Below are positions 54,901 through 63,646 of a stretch of DNA of 64,000 bases, piece by piece. Positions within the stretch are counted from its first letter, which is position 1. Each line of letters opens with the position of its first letter. Both the position numbers and the translations under genes were made by a program. Below the pieces are notes generated by a model, which saw nothing but the letters and a program-made list of their open reading frames with translations, ran no database searches and was not told the DNA's origin. Source of the DNA: Phormidium tanganyikae FI6-MK23 (GTDB lineage: Bacteria; Cyanobacteriota; Cyanobacteriia; Leptolyngbyales; Leptolyngbyaceae); contig JAHHHU010000002.1 in the NCBI GenBank assembly GCA_019359175.1, positions 1 through 64,000 on the forward strand, given 5' to 3'.

Positions 54901-55585
54901 ATACGATGCGTTTTTGGCGGAAAAAGTTTATCCGGTTCTTGATCGCTGGAAAGAGCGCATTCGCACCGAAAATCTACTACATCCTCAACTGGTTTACGGC
55001 TATTTCCCCTGTGTGGCTGAAGGGAATTCCCTTCACGTTTACGATCCGGTTGTGCTCGACAAAGGCTTGACTCCTGAAACTGCTACCCCGGTTGTAACCT
55101 GGACATTTCCGCGTCAGAAGTCACTCCGCCGTTTGTGCATTGCTGACTTCTTCCGCCCAATTTCCGAGAATCAGTTCGATGTCCTACCGATGCAAGCCGT
55201 CACGATGGGACATATTGCGACCGAAGTTGCACAGGAGCTATTCAAGGCGAACAACTACACCGAGTATCTATACTTCCACGGCATGGCGGTACAGATGGCG
55301 GAAGCGCTGGCGGAATGGTCACACGCTCGAATCCGTCGTGAACTGGGCTACGGCGATCTTGAACCCGATAACATTCGCGATATGTTAGCGCAGCGTTACC
55401 AAGGTTCGCGCTATAGCTTCGGCTATCCCGCTTGCCCGACTGTATCTGATCAGTTCAAACAATTGGAGCTACTAGATACAGAGCGGATCGCAATGTCGAT
55501 GGATGAAAGTGAGCAACTTTATCCAGAACAATCTACCACTGCGTTTGTGGTGTATCACCCTGTCGCGAAGTACTTTAGCGCTTAG
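51953..55585 (+). CDS. metH: Cobalamin-dependent methionine synthase
   Basis: A 1210-residue modular enzyme that methylates homocysteine with methylcobalamin and methyltetrahydrofolate. Domains are in the usual order: homocysteine-binding (residues 1-330, [12 protein letters not shown] zinc cysteines near 294), pterin-binding (about 355-620, [17 protein letters not shown]), cap and cobalamin-binding (about 650-880, [18 protein letters not shown] near 757, the B12-ligand DxHxxG), and SAM-dependent activation domain (about 930-1205, [13 protein letters not shown]). It appears full length. No riboswitch is visible upstream. Confidence 0.97.
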   Translation: MNNAFLTRLHSPDRPVLVFDGAMGTNIQSQNLTAEDFGGAEYEGCNEYLIQTKPDAIAKVHRDFLAAGADVIETDTFGSSPLVLAEYGLQDLAYDLSKKAAQLAKQCAAEFSTPEKPRFVAGSIGPGTKLPTLGHITYDDLKEAFIVQAEGLFEGDVDLFIIETCQDVLQIKAALNAVEAVFAKKGERRPLMVSVTMEVQGTMLVGTDISGVLAILEPFPIDILGLNCATGPDRMADHIKYLTENAPFVVSCIPNAGLPENIGGHAHYKLTPVELQMALHKFIEDWGVQVIGGCCGTRPEHIKALAEAAATMTPKERNVRISETEWTNGQVYQSETPRPMLGYTPSAASIYTAQPYEQDNSFLIVGERLNASGSKKVRELLNVDDWDGLIAIAKSQVKEGAHVLDVNVDYVGRNGESDMKELVSRLVTNVTLPLMLDSTEWTKMEAGLKVAGGKCILNSTNYEDGDERFFKVLELAKEYGAGIVIGTIDEEGMARTAERKFQIAQRAYRDALEFGIPPHELFFDTLALPISTGIEEDRENAKATIESIRMIRETLPGVHFMLGVSNVSFGLSPAARITLNSMFLHESTIAGMDGAIVSAAKILPLAKIEPDHQKICLDLIYDRRGFEGDICTYDPLTKLTQLFEGVSAKDARSNNTLADLPVEERLKQHIIDGERIGLEDALKIALENYEPLHVINTFLLDGMKVVGELFGSGQMQLPFVLQSAETMKSAVAFLEPFMEKKSDDSGKGKFLIATVKGDVHDIGKNLVDIILTNNGYKVINLGIKQPVDAIVDAYVKYQPDCIAMSGLLVKSTAFMKENLEVFNERGINVPVILGGAALTPKFVYEDCQNVYNGQVIYGRDAFADLTFMDRFMPAKSDGQWNDAEGFQGEFAQFNQKGRKAIEDAERELNGEPEKKSDEPKVIDLVRSEAVEIDIPRPTPPFWGTKILNPENLSLEELFWHMDLQALIVGQWQFRKPKDQSREQYDAFLAEKVYPVLDRWKERIRTENLLHPQLVYGYFPCVAEGNSLHVYDPVVLDKGLTPETATPVVTWTFPRQKSLRRLCIADFFRPISENQFDVLPMQAVTMGHIATEVAQELFKANNYTEYLYFHGMAVQMAEALAEWSHARIRRELGYGDLEPDNIRDMLAQRYQGSRYSFGYPACPTVSDQFKQLELLDTERIAMSMDESEQLYPEQSTTAFVVYHPVAKYFSA

Positions 55586-55692
55586 TTAGCGATCGATTTT
55601 AGAGTTAGCGAGATGTGAACCAGTAGCTTTGGGAAGTGAAGGGTTTGCATCTCGCTTGCTATTTTATGAACAGTAGATTGTGGGAAATCGTG

Positions 55693-56271
55693 ATGCAAGC
55701 CACTGAATTTTCAAAGCGCTACACGCCCGAAGAGTACTTAGCTTTAGAAGAAAAAGCCGAATTCAAAAGTGAATATCACGATGGAGAGATCATTCCAATG
55801 ACGGGCGGATCGCTGAATCACAATGAAATTATCACAAACCTCTGGAGCCTAAAATCTCAGTTGCGTCGTCAAGGATTTCGTTTCTTTTCTAGCGATGTTC
55901 GATTGTGGATTCCGCAGTATCGTAAGTTCGTTTATCCCGATGTGATGATTGTTCAGGGCGACCCTGTTCTTTATCAAAATAGAACTGACACGATCGTAAA
56001 TCCTAAACTGATTATCGAAGTTCTCTCAAAATCAACGCAAGACTACGATATGACCGACAAATTTAGGTACTATCGATCGCTTCCAGAGCTACAAGAATAC
56101 ATTCTAATCAGTCAGTACTTTGTAGACGTGCAGCAATATACAAAAACAGATGAAGGGTTTTGGATCTATCGCAGTTATGAATCGACGGGAGAAACTTTAA
56201 GGTTTGGCACGATCGAGGTTGAAATCAAAATAGCTGAGATTTATGAAGCAATCTCTTTTGAATCAGCATAA
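55693..56271 (+). CDS. Uma2-family (DUF820) endonuclease-like protein
   Basis: A 192-residue Uma2 protein from the ATG at 55693: FSKRYTPEEYLALEEKAEFKSEYHDGEIIPMTGG, VYPDVMIVQG (Asp), PKLIIEVLSKST (E-x-K-like) and FRYYRSLPELQEYILI. Its frame stays open upstream to 55636, and a second in-frame ATG at 55666 is possible. It follows metH after 108 bp but shows no functional link. Confidence 0.9.
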   Translation: MQATEFSKRYTPEEYLALEEKAEFKSEYHDGEIIPMTGGSLNHNEIITNLWSLKSQLRRQGFRFFSSDVRLWIPQYRKFVYPDVMIVQGDPVLYQNRTDTIVNPKLIIEVLSKSTQDYDMTDKFRYYRSLPELQEYILISQYFVDVQQYTKTDEGFWIYRSYESTGETLRFGTIEVEIKIAEIYEAISFESA

Positions 56272-56638
56272 ACTAGCAGTTCATCCAACATTTTCCTGTT
56301 AAGCTTCTCTGAATTATTTCGCGGCTGTGTTTTATTAGAAGCACAGTTTTACTCGAATTTTATCTAAGAAAATTTCGTCAAAATCTTAGCGATCTCCAGA
56401 CAATGCAAGAAGTGGCGATCGCACTATCTTCACAAGGTTTTTAGCACAACTCGCACATCCGACAGCCTGCACATTCTCAAACCGCAGAATGGCGGAATTC
56501 ATATTCGCACCTAGAGGAAATTGCTGAGTCAGAATCATTACAAATGTTTTGATATGGCAAAGACAGGGGCAAGTCTCTTTTTCTATCACAAGAAATTAGC
56601 TAGGCTGTATCGGCGAGAGGCGGCTAGGAGGCTTGTGC
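56272..56638. other. Intergenic region before the AMP-ligase gene
   Basis: This 367-bp gap holds a minus-strand open frame at 56386-56589 (67 codons) containing CASCAK, but it has no ribosome binding site that I trust and no recognised relation. The AGGAGG at 56626-56631 belongs to the downstream gene. No other feature stands out. Confidence 0.5.
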
Positions 56639-59062
56639 ATGAAGACTGAAGGAGTTCGTAGAAAGTCCAATACGCGAATTGGCATCGTATCTGTAAATTC
56701 TACAGGGTACGTAGAAGCGATGTTCAACTGTCTAGAAGCAGGTGAAATCGCTGTGCCGTTGAAACACGGAGACGATCGAGATCGCATTAGCGCTGCCAAT
56801 ATCGATCGCGTATTGACCCCGCAAAACGGAAACGCATGGATGACGCGAACTTTTCAAGGCTCCACCAGCCACTCAACCGCGATCGTTTCTTTCACATCAG
56901 GAACCGAAGGGAAATCTAAAGGTGTTCTCCTCACCCACCAAAACTTATCCGATGTTGTCACGCGCCTCAATCAAGTGATGCAGGTCGATGACACGATCAG
57001 CGAATATATCGGCGTTCCGGTTTATCATTCATTCGGTTTTGGGCGATGTCGCGCGGTCTCATCCGCAAGTGGAAAATTTTTCATTCCAGAATCGGGCTTT
57101 AATCCGGCTGAAATTGGTGCAATGCTGCGAAAAGGAGAGATCAACGCGATCTCTGCGGTTCCGAGCTTGTGGCGTGTTTTGTTGTCGAACACAGATTTGA
57201 TTGGCAATGCAGGTCGGCGCGTTCGTTGGATCGAAATTGGGAGTCAGTATATGAGCCGCCAGGAGAAAGAAGCGCTCAAAGCTTTGTTTCCTGAAGCTCG
57301 AATCGTGCAGCATTATGGACTGACGGAAGCATCACGATCGACGTTACTCGAAATTCATCAAACTGAAGGAGACGCGCTCGAATCGGTTGGGCAAGCGATC
57401 GGAAGCGTTGAGATTAACCTGACTGAAGAAGGACAAATCGCGATTCGCGGAAACCACGTCGCGCGTGCTTATTTGATTGATGGAGAAGAAATTCCGATCC
57501 GAGATGAACAAGGCTGGCTGATCACCAAAGATTTAGGCAGGTTAGAAAATGGGCGACTGTACTATCAAGGTAGAGCTGATGATGTGATCAACTGTGGCGG
57601 GATCAAAGTTCATCCTGAAGCACTTGAAACTAAGTTATTTAGCAAAATTGGCTACAGCACAGGAGTTGCAATCTGTCGCAAGCCTGACCCGCTGCGGGGG
57701 GATGGTTTTCTAGTTGCGATTACGCCCGCTGTGACGATCGACAAATCCGGGCTACGAGAAGCAGTATCACAAGCCATCCAAGCCTTCGGAGTGAATGCCG
57801 GAAACTCGATCGCTATTGTTGAGATTGACCAACTTCCCAAGACCGCAACGGGCAAGATTCAGCGTCGTCAGCTTGCAGAGTGGTATACACAACAGAATTT
57901 AGAGCAACCTGCTGAACTAACAAACTCAGAGATCGGGAAAACGATTGCTGCTGATTTCTGTCGCGTTCTCAATTTGCGCCAAGTTCAACCTGAAGATACC
58001 TTCATTTCGTTGGGTGGAGACTCCCTTTCTTATGTTCAGCTTGCAATGGAATTTGAGCGACATTTAGGATACTTGCCCCAAGGCTGGGAACAATTGTCGA
58101 TCTCAGATTTGGAGCAACTCACGCCGCAACACAGCCGCTATAGTCCGATCGAAACTAACATTATCTTGAGAGCGATCGCGATTACGGTTGTTGTGGCAGA
58201 TCACGCTTATTTGATGAATTTAGCGGGTGGCGCGTTTCTACTGCTGATGATTGCAGGCGCAAATTTGGCAAGATTTCAATCCGAGACATTGTTTCGAGGT
58301 CGATTGATTCAGCCGATCTTTTCACTCCTGCGAAACCTTGTAACTCCTTATCTGATTGTTGCGGGCTTGTTTCAACTGTGGAAACGAGAACTCGATCTCA
58401 GCGTATTGTTCTTGTTTAGTAACTTCATTGATCCAGATGTTGCTTCTATTTTCCCAGTTTGGTTTATCAATCTGTTAGTTCAAGTGATTCTTGGATTCTC
58501 ATTGTTGTTCGCTGTGAAGCCGATTCGCAAATTTGCAGCCGCGTCACCTTGGGAATTTGGCTTAACAACCTTATTGATTGGCATTCTTGCGAAAGTTGGA
58601 ATTTCTTCGGTTTGGGACACAGCCTATTTGTTCGATCGAGTTCCGCATATGCTGTTTTGGATCTTTGCGCTCGGCTGGATGATTCAATTTTCTCAAGCTA
58701 AACCGCAAAAGTTGATCACAACGATGATTCTTTGGGCGATCGTGCCAATCTTAGCGAGTTTGAATCATACCTATGCGTGGTGGATGCTAGTCGGCGGAAC
58801 ATTGCTGCTTTGGTTGCCGACGATTTCGATTCCGCAGATGATCAAGTCTTCACTGCAAGTTCTAGGCGCAGCAACCTACTACATTTATTTATTCCATATG
58901 TTTTTTATTCATATTGTGAGAAATGTAGCAGGAATTCAAAACCCTTGGCCCAATACAGCAGCGGGTTTGTTCGGCGGACTTTTGGTGTGGGCAGGAGTTC
59001 AAGCGGTGCAGCGATTGTTGGCGAAACGTCGATCGAACACACTTGAGACAAGTTCGATTTAA
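56639..59062 (+). CDS. AMP-ligase / carrier / membrane acyltransferase fusion
   Basis: An 807-residue three-part protein. Residues 1-425 form an acyl-adenylate ligase (VSFTSGTEGKSKGVLLTH at 84-101, VQHYGLTEASRS, YYQGRADDVINCGG, KTATGKIQR). Next is a carrier domain with the phosphopantetheine motif LGGDSLSYVQL, Ser about 462. Residues about 515-800 are an integral membrane domain with roughly nine spans that resembles acyltransferase-3 proteins (ILRAIAITVVVADHAYL, ending IYLFHMFFIHI). The ligase lacks the usual first 60-80 residues, since an in-frame stop at 56597 closes the frame and the perfect AGGAGG fixes the ATG at 56639. It could load an acyl group on its own carrier and pass it to a membrane acceptor. 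The substrates are unknown. Confidence 0.88.
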   Translation: MKTEGVRRKSNTRIGIVSVNSTGYVEAMFNCLEAGEIAVPLKHGDDRDRISAANIDRVLTPQNGNAWMTRTFQGSTSHSTAIVSFTSGTEGKSKGVLLTHQNLSDVVTRLNQVMQVDDTISEYIGVPVYHSFGFGRCRAVSSASGKFFIPESGFNPAEIGAMLRKGEINAISAVPSLWRVLLSNTDLIGNAGRRVRWIEIGSQYMSRQEKEALKALFPEARIVQHYGLTEASRSTLLEIHQTEGDALESVGQAIGSVEINLTEEGQIAIRGNHVARAYLIDGEEIPIRDEQGWLITKDLGRLENGRLYYQGRADDVINCGGIKVHPEALETKLFSKIGYSTGVAICRKPDPLRGDGFLVAITPAVTIDKSGLREAVSQAIQAFGVNAGNSIAIVEIDQLPKTATGKIQRRQLAEWYTQQNLEQPAELTNSEIGKTIAADFCRVLNLRQVQPEDTFISLGGDSLSYVQLAMEFERHLGYLPQGWEQLSISDLEQLTPQHSRYSPIETNIILRAIAITVVVADHAYLMNLAGGAFLLLMIAGANLARFQSETLFRGRLIQPIFSLLRNLVTPYLIVAGLFQLWKRELDLSVLFLFSNFIDPDVASIFPVWFINLLVQVILGFSLLFAVKPIRKFAAASPWEFGLTTLLIGILAKVGISSVWDTAYLFDRVPHMLFWIFALGWMIQFSQAKPQKLITTMILWAIVPILASLNHTYAWWMLVGGTLLLWLPTISIPQMIKSSLQVLGAATYYIYLFHMFFIHIVRNVAGIQNPWPNTAAGLFGGLLVWAGVQAVQRLLAKRRSNTLETSSI

Positions 59063-59071
59063 AAACCAAAA

Positions 59072-59136
59072 GACGATCGTGCTTTTGCAATCTCGGTCAG
59101 GAGGGCGTTAGACAATTGACCGGAAGCGCGATCGTC
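59072..59136 (-). terminator. Nested hairpin, probable minus-strand terminator
   Basis: Outer arms GACGATCGTGCTT (59072-59084) and AAGCGCGATCGTC (59124-59136) pair over 13 positions (one G-U), and CGGTCA/TGACCG (59094-59099, 59117-59122) forms an inner stem. On the minus strand it is followed by TTTTGGTTTTT. It may terminate the small minus-strand gene at 59165 and the plus-strand fusion gene. Confidence 0.65.
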
Positions 59137-59164
59137 AAAAAATTGTATTCTTATCGTTCTAAAG

Positions 59165-59335
59165 TTAGTCGCGTTGTCCTTGAGATTCGCAGCTTTGCAT
59201 CAAACAGCGCTCTAGCAGTTCAACGCGGTAGTGAAACCAATAGCGGCGCGGATTTAAAATCAACGGGTAGGCAAGATGAAAAAGTGGCTGATTAAGATAT
59301 TGCCACATCGGAAATTGGGGTTTTGCTGTAAACAT
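59165..59335 (-). CDS. Short 56-aa conserved-looking protein
   Basis: A 56-residue product, MFTAKPQFPMWQYLNQPLFHL, continuing YPLILNPRRYWFHYRVELLERCLMQ. The Trp/Tyr/Phe-rich middle part (LNPRRYWFHYRVELLERCL) has the look of a small conserved cyanobacterial protein. It is downstream of the class V aminotransferase (156 bp) and ahead of a minus-strand terminator. No Shine-Dalgarno is obvious; the ATG at 59335 is the only good start. It is short enough to be missed by length cut-offs. Confidence 0.55.
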   Translation of the reverse strand: MFTAKPQFPMWQYLNQPLFHLAYPLILNPRRYWFHYRVELLERCLMQSCESQGQRD

Positions 59336-59491
59336 GAGGAGCCATCATTGAATAATCAGGTGGGGGCAACACCGAGGAGGTCGAGCATCCTAAGTGATCT
59401 GCCGATTCTAAGATGGCAAATTTAGTCCCCAAGCTTCCTGGTAAGGATTGCGGAATCTATCTGAGCGATCGCACTCGAAAGATCGGTGATC

Positions 59492-60676
59492 CTAGTGAGA
59501 AGATTTTAGATGTAATAGGGTCTGCAAAGATTGACCCAAATATTCATAGTGTTCGGCAGTGTTGTAAAGCTGGGCAGAAATGCGAACCAATCGTTTCGGG
59601 GCTTGCGGAAACGGTACGATCGGGACTTCGATATTGAATTTTTCTAATAGCGCATCCTGTAATTCAACATACGACCCATCGGGTAGCGGAATTGTGGCAA
59701 GTGACCCAACCATTTCTTCAGGGCAAGGAGGCGCAACGTTGAGTAATTCACAAAGCTGGTTTCGAGCCGCGATCGCAGTCGATCGATTTCTTGCCTTGAG
59801 TTCTGCCCAACCTCCCGGAAGCAGCGAATTCATAAACTCGATCGCGCTTGGTACAGATAAATAAGCGGTCGGATCATCGGTTCCCATCCAATCAAACTCA
59901 AGTTGAAATCGAGAGCGATCGCGCCTGGGAGAATTCGCGCCATGGCTGATCGTTAAGGGTCGAATCTCAGCCTGCTTTTCTTTTTTCACATACAGAAAAG
60001 CGGCTCCTTTCGGCGCACACATCCATTTATGACAAGTCGATGCGTAATAGGTTGCGCCCAGTTGAGTGAGATTCAAATCCACCATTCCCGGTGCATGAGC
60101 GCCATCGATCATTGTGTCAATTCCACGATCGCAGAATGCTTGAACGAGTTGCGCGATCGGAAAAATCATCCCGGTCTGACTCACGACATGATCAATCAAA
60201 GCGAGTCGCGTTCGATCCGTCACTTTGGAAAGAACTGCCTCAATCACTTGATTTGGAGACTCGATCGGAAACGGAACCTCAGCCACAACCACCGTCGCCC
60301 CCGATCGCGCTGCCACAAAATCAAGCGCATTCCGACAGGCGTTATATTCCTGACTCGTTGTTAACAATTCATCAGTAGGGGAAAAATTGAGCGATCGTAA
60401 AACGGCATTTACGCCCGTTGTCGCGTTTGGCACAAACACCAATTCCTCGACGCTTGCCCCAACGAATGTCGCCAGAGCTTCTCTTGCCTGATCCAATCGC
60501 GCTTCAAACTCTCGTCCCAAAAAATTCAGCGGTTGGCGTTCTAGCCGCGATCGCAATTCCTGCTGAACTGCCAGCACTGCCTTTGGACAAGCCCCAAACG
60601 AACCGTGATTTAGAAAAGTACAGTTTGGATCAAGCGACCAAAATTGCGAAAAATCGTTTTCTTGTTCAGCTTGCAT
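59492..60676 (-). CDS. Class V PLP aminotransferase (isopenicillin-N epimerase-like)
   Basis: A 394-residue pyridoxal-phosphate enzyme of fold type I, class V. Motifs include TFLNHGSFGACPKAVL, FVPNATTGVNAVLRSL, LIDHVVSQTGMIFPIAQL, MIDGAHAPGM (Asp/His of the PLP pocket) and TCHKWMCAPKGAAFLY, with the PLP lysine at about 217. It resembles the isopenicillin-N epimerase-like group of uncertain substrate rather than cysteine desulfurases. The ATG at 60676 is directly followed upstream by tRNA-Asn on the same strand (12 bp). Confidence 0.93.
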   Translation of the reverse strand: MQAEQENDFSQFWSLDPNCTFLNHGSFGACPKAVLAVQQELRSRLERQPLNFLGREFEARLDQAREALATFVGASVEELVFVPNATTGVNAVLRSLNFSPTDELLTTSQEYNACRNALDFVAARSGATVVVAEVPFPIESPNQVIEAVLSKVTDRTRLALIDHVVSQTGMIFPIAQLVQAFCDRGIDTMIDGAHAPGMVDLNLTQLGATYYASTCHKWMCAPKGAAFLYVKKEKQAEIRPLTISHGANSPRRDRSRFQLEFDWMGTDDPTAYLSVPSAIEFMNSLLPGGWAELKARNRSTAIAARNQLCELLNVAPPCPEEMVGSLATIPLPDGSYVELQDALLEKFNIEVPIVPFPQAPKRLVRISAQLYNTAEHYEYLGQSLQTLLHLKSSH

Positions 60677-60688
60677 ATTCTTTTAAAA

Positions 60689-60760
<72 letters not shown>

Positions 60761-60891
60761 TTGCGCTCTCTTGCGAAACCAATCATAGCCTAGAGCATTG
60801 GAATTTTGCAAGTCTTTTTCAAAATTTCTCAAGTCGCGAATCTGACAGCAGAGTATGGTCAAATGAAAAAGCCGCGATCAAGGCAGACCAC

Positions 60892-61446
60892 ATGGTATCA
60901 GAACCACCCGTCATTCACCGTTTACTCAAACTCTCCCGCGCGATCGACCGCTTTAATGAACTGGTTGGACGCTTCACGCTTTGGCTCGTTTTGCTCATGG
61001 TGGCGCTCGGAGTTTGGAACGTGATCGGACGTTATGTCGGAAAAGCGATCGGGCAAAATCTCACCTCAAATCTCTTCATCGAAAGCCAATGGTATGTCTT
61101 CGATTTAGTGTTTTTGCTCGGAGCCGCCTACACGCTGAAGCATGATGAGCACGTTCGCGTGGATGTGTTCTACAGCCGTTGGAGCCGTAAGACGAAAGCA
61201 CTCGCTGATTTTCTAGGCACGATTTTCTTCCTGATTCCGTTTTGTGTGCTGGTGATTTATTTTTCGTGGGGCACGATCGTAGAATCTTGGATCACACGCG
61301 AAATTTCTCCTGATCCCGGTGGTTTAGCCCGCTACCCGCTCAAAACGATGATTATCGTGAGTTTTGTGCTCTTGATCGTGCAGGGCATTTCAGAACTGAT
61401 CAAAAACTGGGCGATTTATCGCGGACATCTACAGGGGCGCGAGTAA
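60892..61446 (+). CDS. TRAP transporter small permease (DctQ type)
   Basis: A 184-residue membrane protein with four spans, FTLWLVLLMVALGVWNVIGRYV, DLVFLLGAAYTLKHDEHVRVDVF (the family DEHVRVDxF motif), FLGTIFFLIPFCVLVIYF and MIIVSFVLLIVQGISEL. It is the DctQ subunit that joins DctM in tripartite, Na+-driven uptake of organic acids. The ATG at 60892 follows AAGG and is the family-like start. It overlaps DctM by one base (TAATG). Confidence 0.92.
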   Translation: MVSEPPVIHRLLKLSRAIDRFNELVGRFTLWLVLLMVALGVWNVIGRYVGKAIGQNLTSNLFIESQWYVFDLVFLLGAAYTLKHDEHVRVDVFYSRWSRKTKALADFLGTIFFLIPFCVLVIYFSWGTIVESWITREISPDPGGLARYPLKTMIIVSFVLLIVQGISELIKNWAIYRGHLQGRE

Positions 61447-62813
61447 TGGACTTCTGGAATCAATACGAAATTGTTTTCGATTCAGAGTGGTTGGGGCCTC
61501 TGATGTTTTTGGGGGCGCTCGTGCTGCTGTCGTTCGGGTATCCGGTCGCGTTTGCATTGGGCGGAACTGCTATCGTGTTTGGCATCATCGGTGTTGTCTT
61601 GGGCGTATTCGATCCGATTTTCCTTACCGCGATGCCGCAGCGGATCTTCGGCACGATGTCGAACTATACGCTGTTGGCGATTCCCTACTTTATTTTTATG
61701 GGATCGATGTTAGAGCGATCGGGTGTTGCAGAACGATTGCTCGAAACGGTTGGGATCTTGTTAGGAAAGCTACGCGGCGGGTTGGCATTAGCAGTTGTAT
61801 TAGTCGGGGCATTGCTAGCCGCAACTACTGGAGTCGTAGCGGCAACAGTTGTCGCAATGGGATTGATATCGCTACCGATCATGCTGCGATATGGATATAA
61901 CAAAGAACTAGCAACCGGAGTAATTGCAGCATCGGGAACGCTAGGGCAAATCATTCCGCCGAGCGTGGTGCTGGTTGTTTTGGGCGATCAGCTAGGCGTT
62001 TCGGTCGGTGATTTGTTTGTTGGGTCGGTGATTCCGGGTCTGATGATGGCAGGAGCGTTTGCGCTGCACGTTTTGATCTCAGCTTGGATTCGACCGGATA
62101 TTGCGCCTGCACTGCCGGAAGCGGTGCGAAAAGAGTTTGGTGGAAAAGGATTTCTCAAGCGCGTGTTTAATGCGATCGTGCCTCCTTTGAGTCTAATTCT
62201 GCTTGTTCTCGGCAGTATCTTTTTCGGATATGCTACACCGACCGAAGCGGGCGCAGTCGGAAGCTTAGGTGCGATCGTCTTAGCGCTTTTAAATCGTCAA
62301 CTGAGTTGGAAATCACTCAAAACCGTGTGTGATGTGACCTTGCGAAATACCAGCATGGTCGTGTTTATTTTGTTTGGCTCAACGGCGTTTAGTTTGGTGT
62401 TTCGGGGATTGGATGGCGATCGCTTTGTGTTCGATGTGTTGACAAACTTACCCGGTGAAGAATTTGGATTTTTGCTTGTCAGTATGTTGGTCGTGTTTTT
62501 GTTGGGATTTTTTATTGATTTCTTCGAGATTTGTTTTATTGTGATTCCCTTATTTGTGCCTGTAGCACGACAGTTAAATCTCGATTTAGTTTGGTATGGG
62601 GTCGTTTTGGGCGCGAATTTACAGACTTCTTTTCTCACGCCTCCGTTTGGATTTGCGCTGTTTTATCTCCGCAGTGTGGCTCCCGAAAGTGTCACGACTG
62701 CCGACATTTACAAAGGCGTAATTCCGTTTATTTTGCTGCAATTGTTAGTGTTGATTTTGATTATTCTGTTTCCGGGAATTGTGGGATTTTTGCCGTCGAT
62801 AGCGAAAACATAA
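61446..62813 (+). CDS. TRAP transporter large permease (DctM type)
   Basis: A 455-residue membrane protein with about 12 spans and family motifs: FGYPVAFALGGTAIVFGIIG, ALLAATTGVVAATVVAMGLI, GTLGQIIPPSVVLVVLGDQLG and FGYATPTEAGAVGSLGA. It is the main transport subunit. In Synechocystis a TRAP system (GtrABC) moves glutamate. No substrate-binding (DctP) gene lies in the window, so the third part must be encoded elsewhere or beyond the left or right ends. Confidence 0.94.
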   Translation: MDFWNQYEIVFDSEWLGPLMFLGALVLLSFGYPVAFALGGTAIVFGIIGVVLGVFDPIFLTAMPQRIFGTMSNYTLLAIPYFIFMGSMLERSGVAERLLETVGILLGKLRGGLALAVVLVGALLAATTGVVAATVVAMGLISLPIMLRYGYNKELATGVIAASGTLGQIIPPSVVLVVLGDQLGVSVGDLFVGSVIPGLMMAGAFALHVLISAWIRPDIAPALPEAVRKEFGGKGFLKRVFNAIVPPLSLILLVLGSIFFGYATPTEAGAVGSLGAIVLALLNRQLSWKSLKTVCDVTLRNTSMVVFILFGSTAFSLVFRGLDGDRFVFDVLTNLPGEEFGFLLVSMLVVFLLGFFIDFFEICFIVIPLFVPVARQLNLDLVWYGVVLGANLQTSFLTPPFGFALFYLRSVAPESVTTADIYKGVIPFILLQLLVLILIILFPGIVGFLPSIAKT

Positions 62814-62828
62814 GCAAGAATCCCAAAC

Positions 62829-63617
62829 TTAGATTTCTTCTGGATCAATTCCCATTTCTCTCAATTTGGCAGCTAAACGATCGGCTCGTTGCTTTTCCTG
62901 TTCGGCTCGTTCATCTCCGGTTGGCAAAAGGTTTCCATCTAGATCCCACCAGCGCAACCAAGGTAGATCCTGATTGGCTTCACGTCCCTGCCAAATTCCT
63001 AACTCAACCCCGATCGCTGAAATGGGATAATGCCCACGCCGATTCGGAGCAAGCTTGCAGTAATGGTTGCCCACGAGTTCGTAAACTTCGACCGCTGCCT
63101 TCTCGACCTCGTAAATAGCATAAAAGGGAATCCGAATCGCCTGTTCGTACACCCAAAATTTACCCGCTTTTGAGTCATCTCCGGTAAATGGAGAAGTCGC
63201 ATCGCGTTCCTCAGAGCCATCACCTGAGACGAACTCGATCGCAATTAATGGCGCGACGATTTCCTTCCACATCACATACGATCGCCGCATTTTCCCATTC
63301 AGCAACGCCGGGACATTCGGCACATAGAACCAGTCGGGCGCTTCTGCACCCCGTTCAGGCGGATCAATCAATCGCCAGTAAATGCCGCAATCTTGACCGA
63401 TACAGTACTGCCCATCTGGATGAATGCGATCGAGCATCGGGCGAATCGAATTGGTTAGTAACAGGCTCTGCGGATGTTCCTGGAAATTTTTCACGAATGT
63501 CCCATCCGACTCCGGTAACTGAGTATGATCTGGCAAAGTTAAGCCAGAAGACTGTGCGGGCGCGTGGGTCGAAGGCATCGTCATCGGCTTCTCCGATCGA
63601 GAGAACATTTGCTTCAT
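62829..63617 (-). CDS. Uma2-family (DUF820) endonuclease-like protein with C-terminal coil
   Basis: A 262-residue Uma2 protein with PDGQYCIGQDCGIYWRLIDPPERGAEAPDWFYVPNVP, IAIEFVSGDGSEERD and FWVYEQAIRIPFYAIYEV; the PDWFYV and E-F-V-S-G-D pattern are the usual catalytic region. The C-terminus has a basic coil (EQEKQRADRLAAKLREMG). The ATG at 63617 has GGAG 10 nt upstream; internal ATGs at 63608 and 63584 are possible. It lies 29 bp downstream of the CPBP gene on the same strand. Confidence 0.9.
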   Translation of the reverse strand: MKQMFSRSEKPMTMPSTHAPAQSSGLTLPDHTQLPESDGTFVKNFQEHPQSLLLTNSIRPMLDRIHPDGQYCIGQDCGIYWRLIDPPERGAEAPDWFYVPNVPALLNGKMRRSYVMWKEIVAPLIAIEFVSGDGSEERDATSPFTGDDSKAGKFWVYEQAIRIPFYAIYEVEKAAVEVYELVGNHYCKLAPNRRGHYPISAIGVELGIWQGREANQDLPWLRWWDLDGNLLPTGDERAEQEKQRADRLAAKLREMGIDPEEI

Positions 63618-63646
63618 TTTAAGCGGTCTCCAGTCGGTCGAACGAC

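Noticed and set aside
56386-56589. 67-codon minus-strand frame with CASCAK
   Set aside because: No homology recognised, no credible start signal; too weak to call as a gene.
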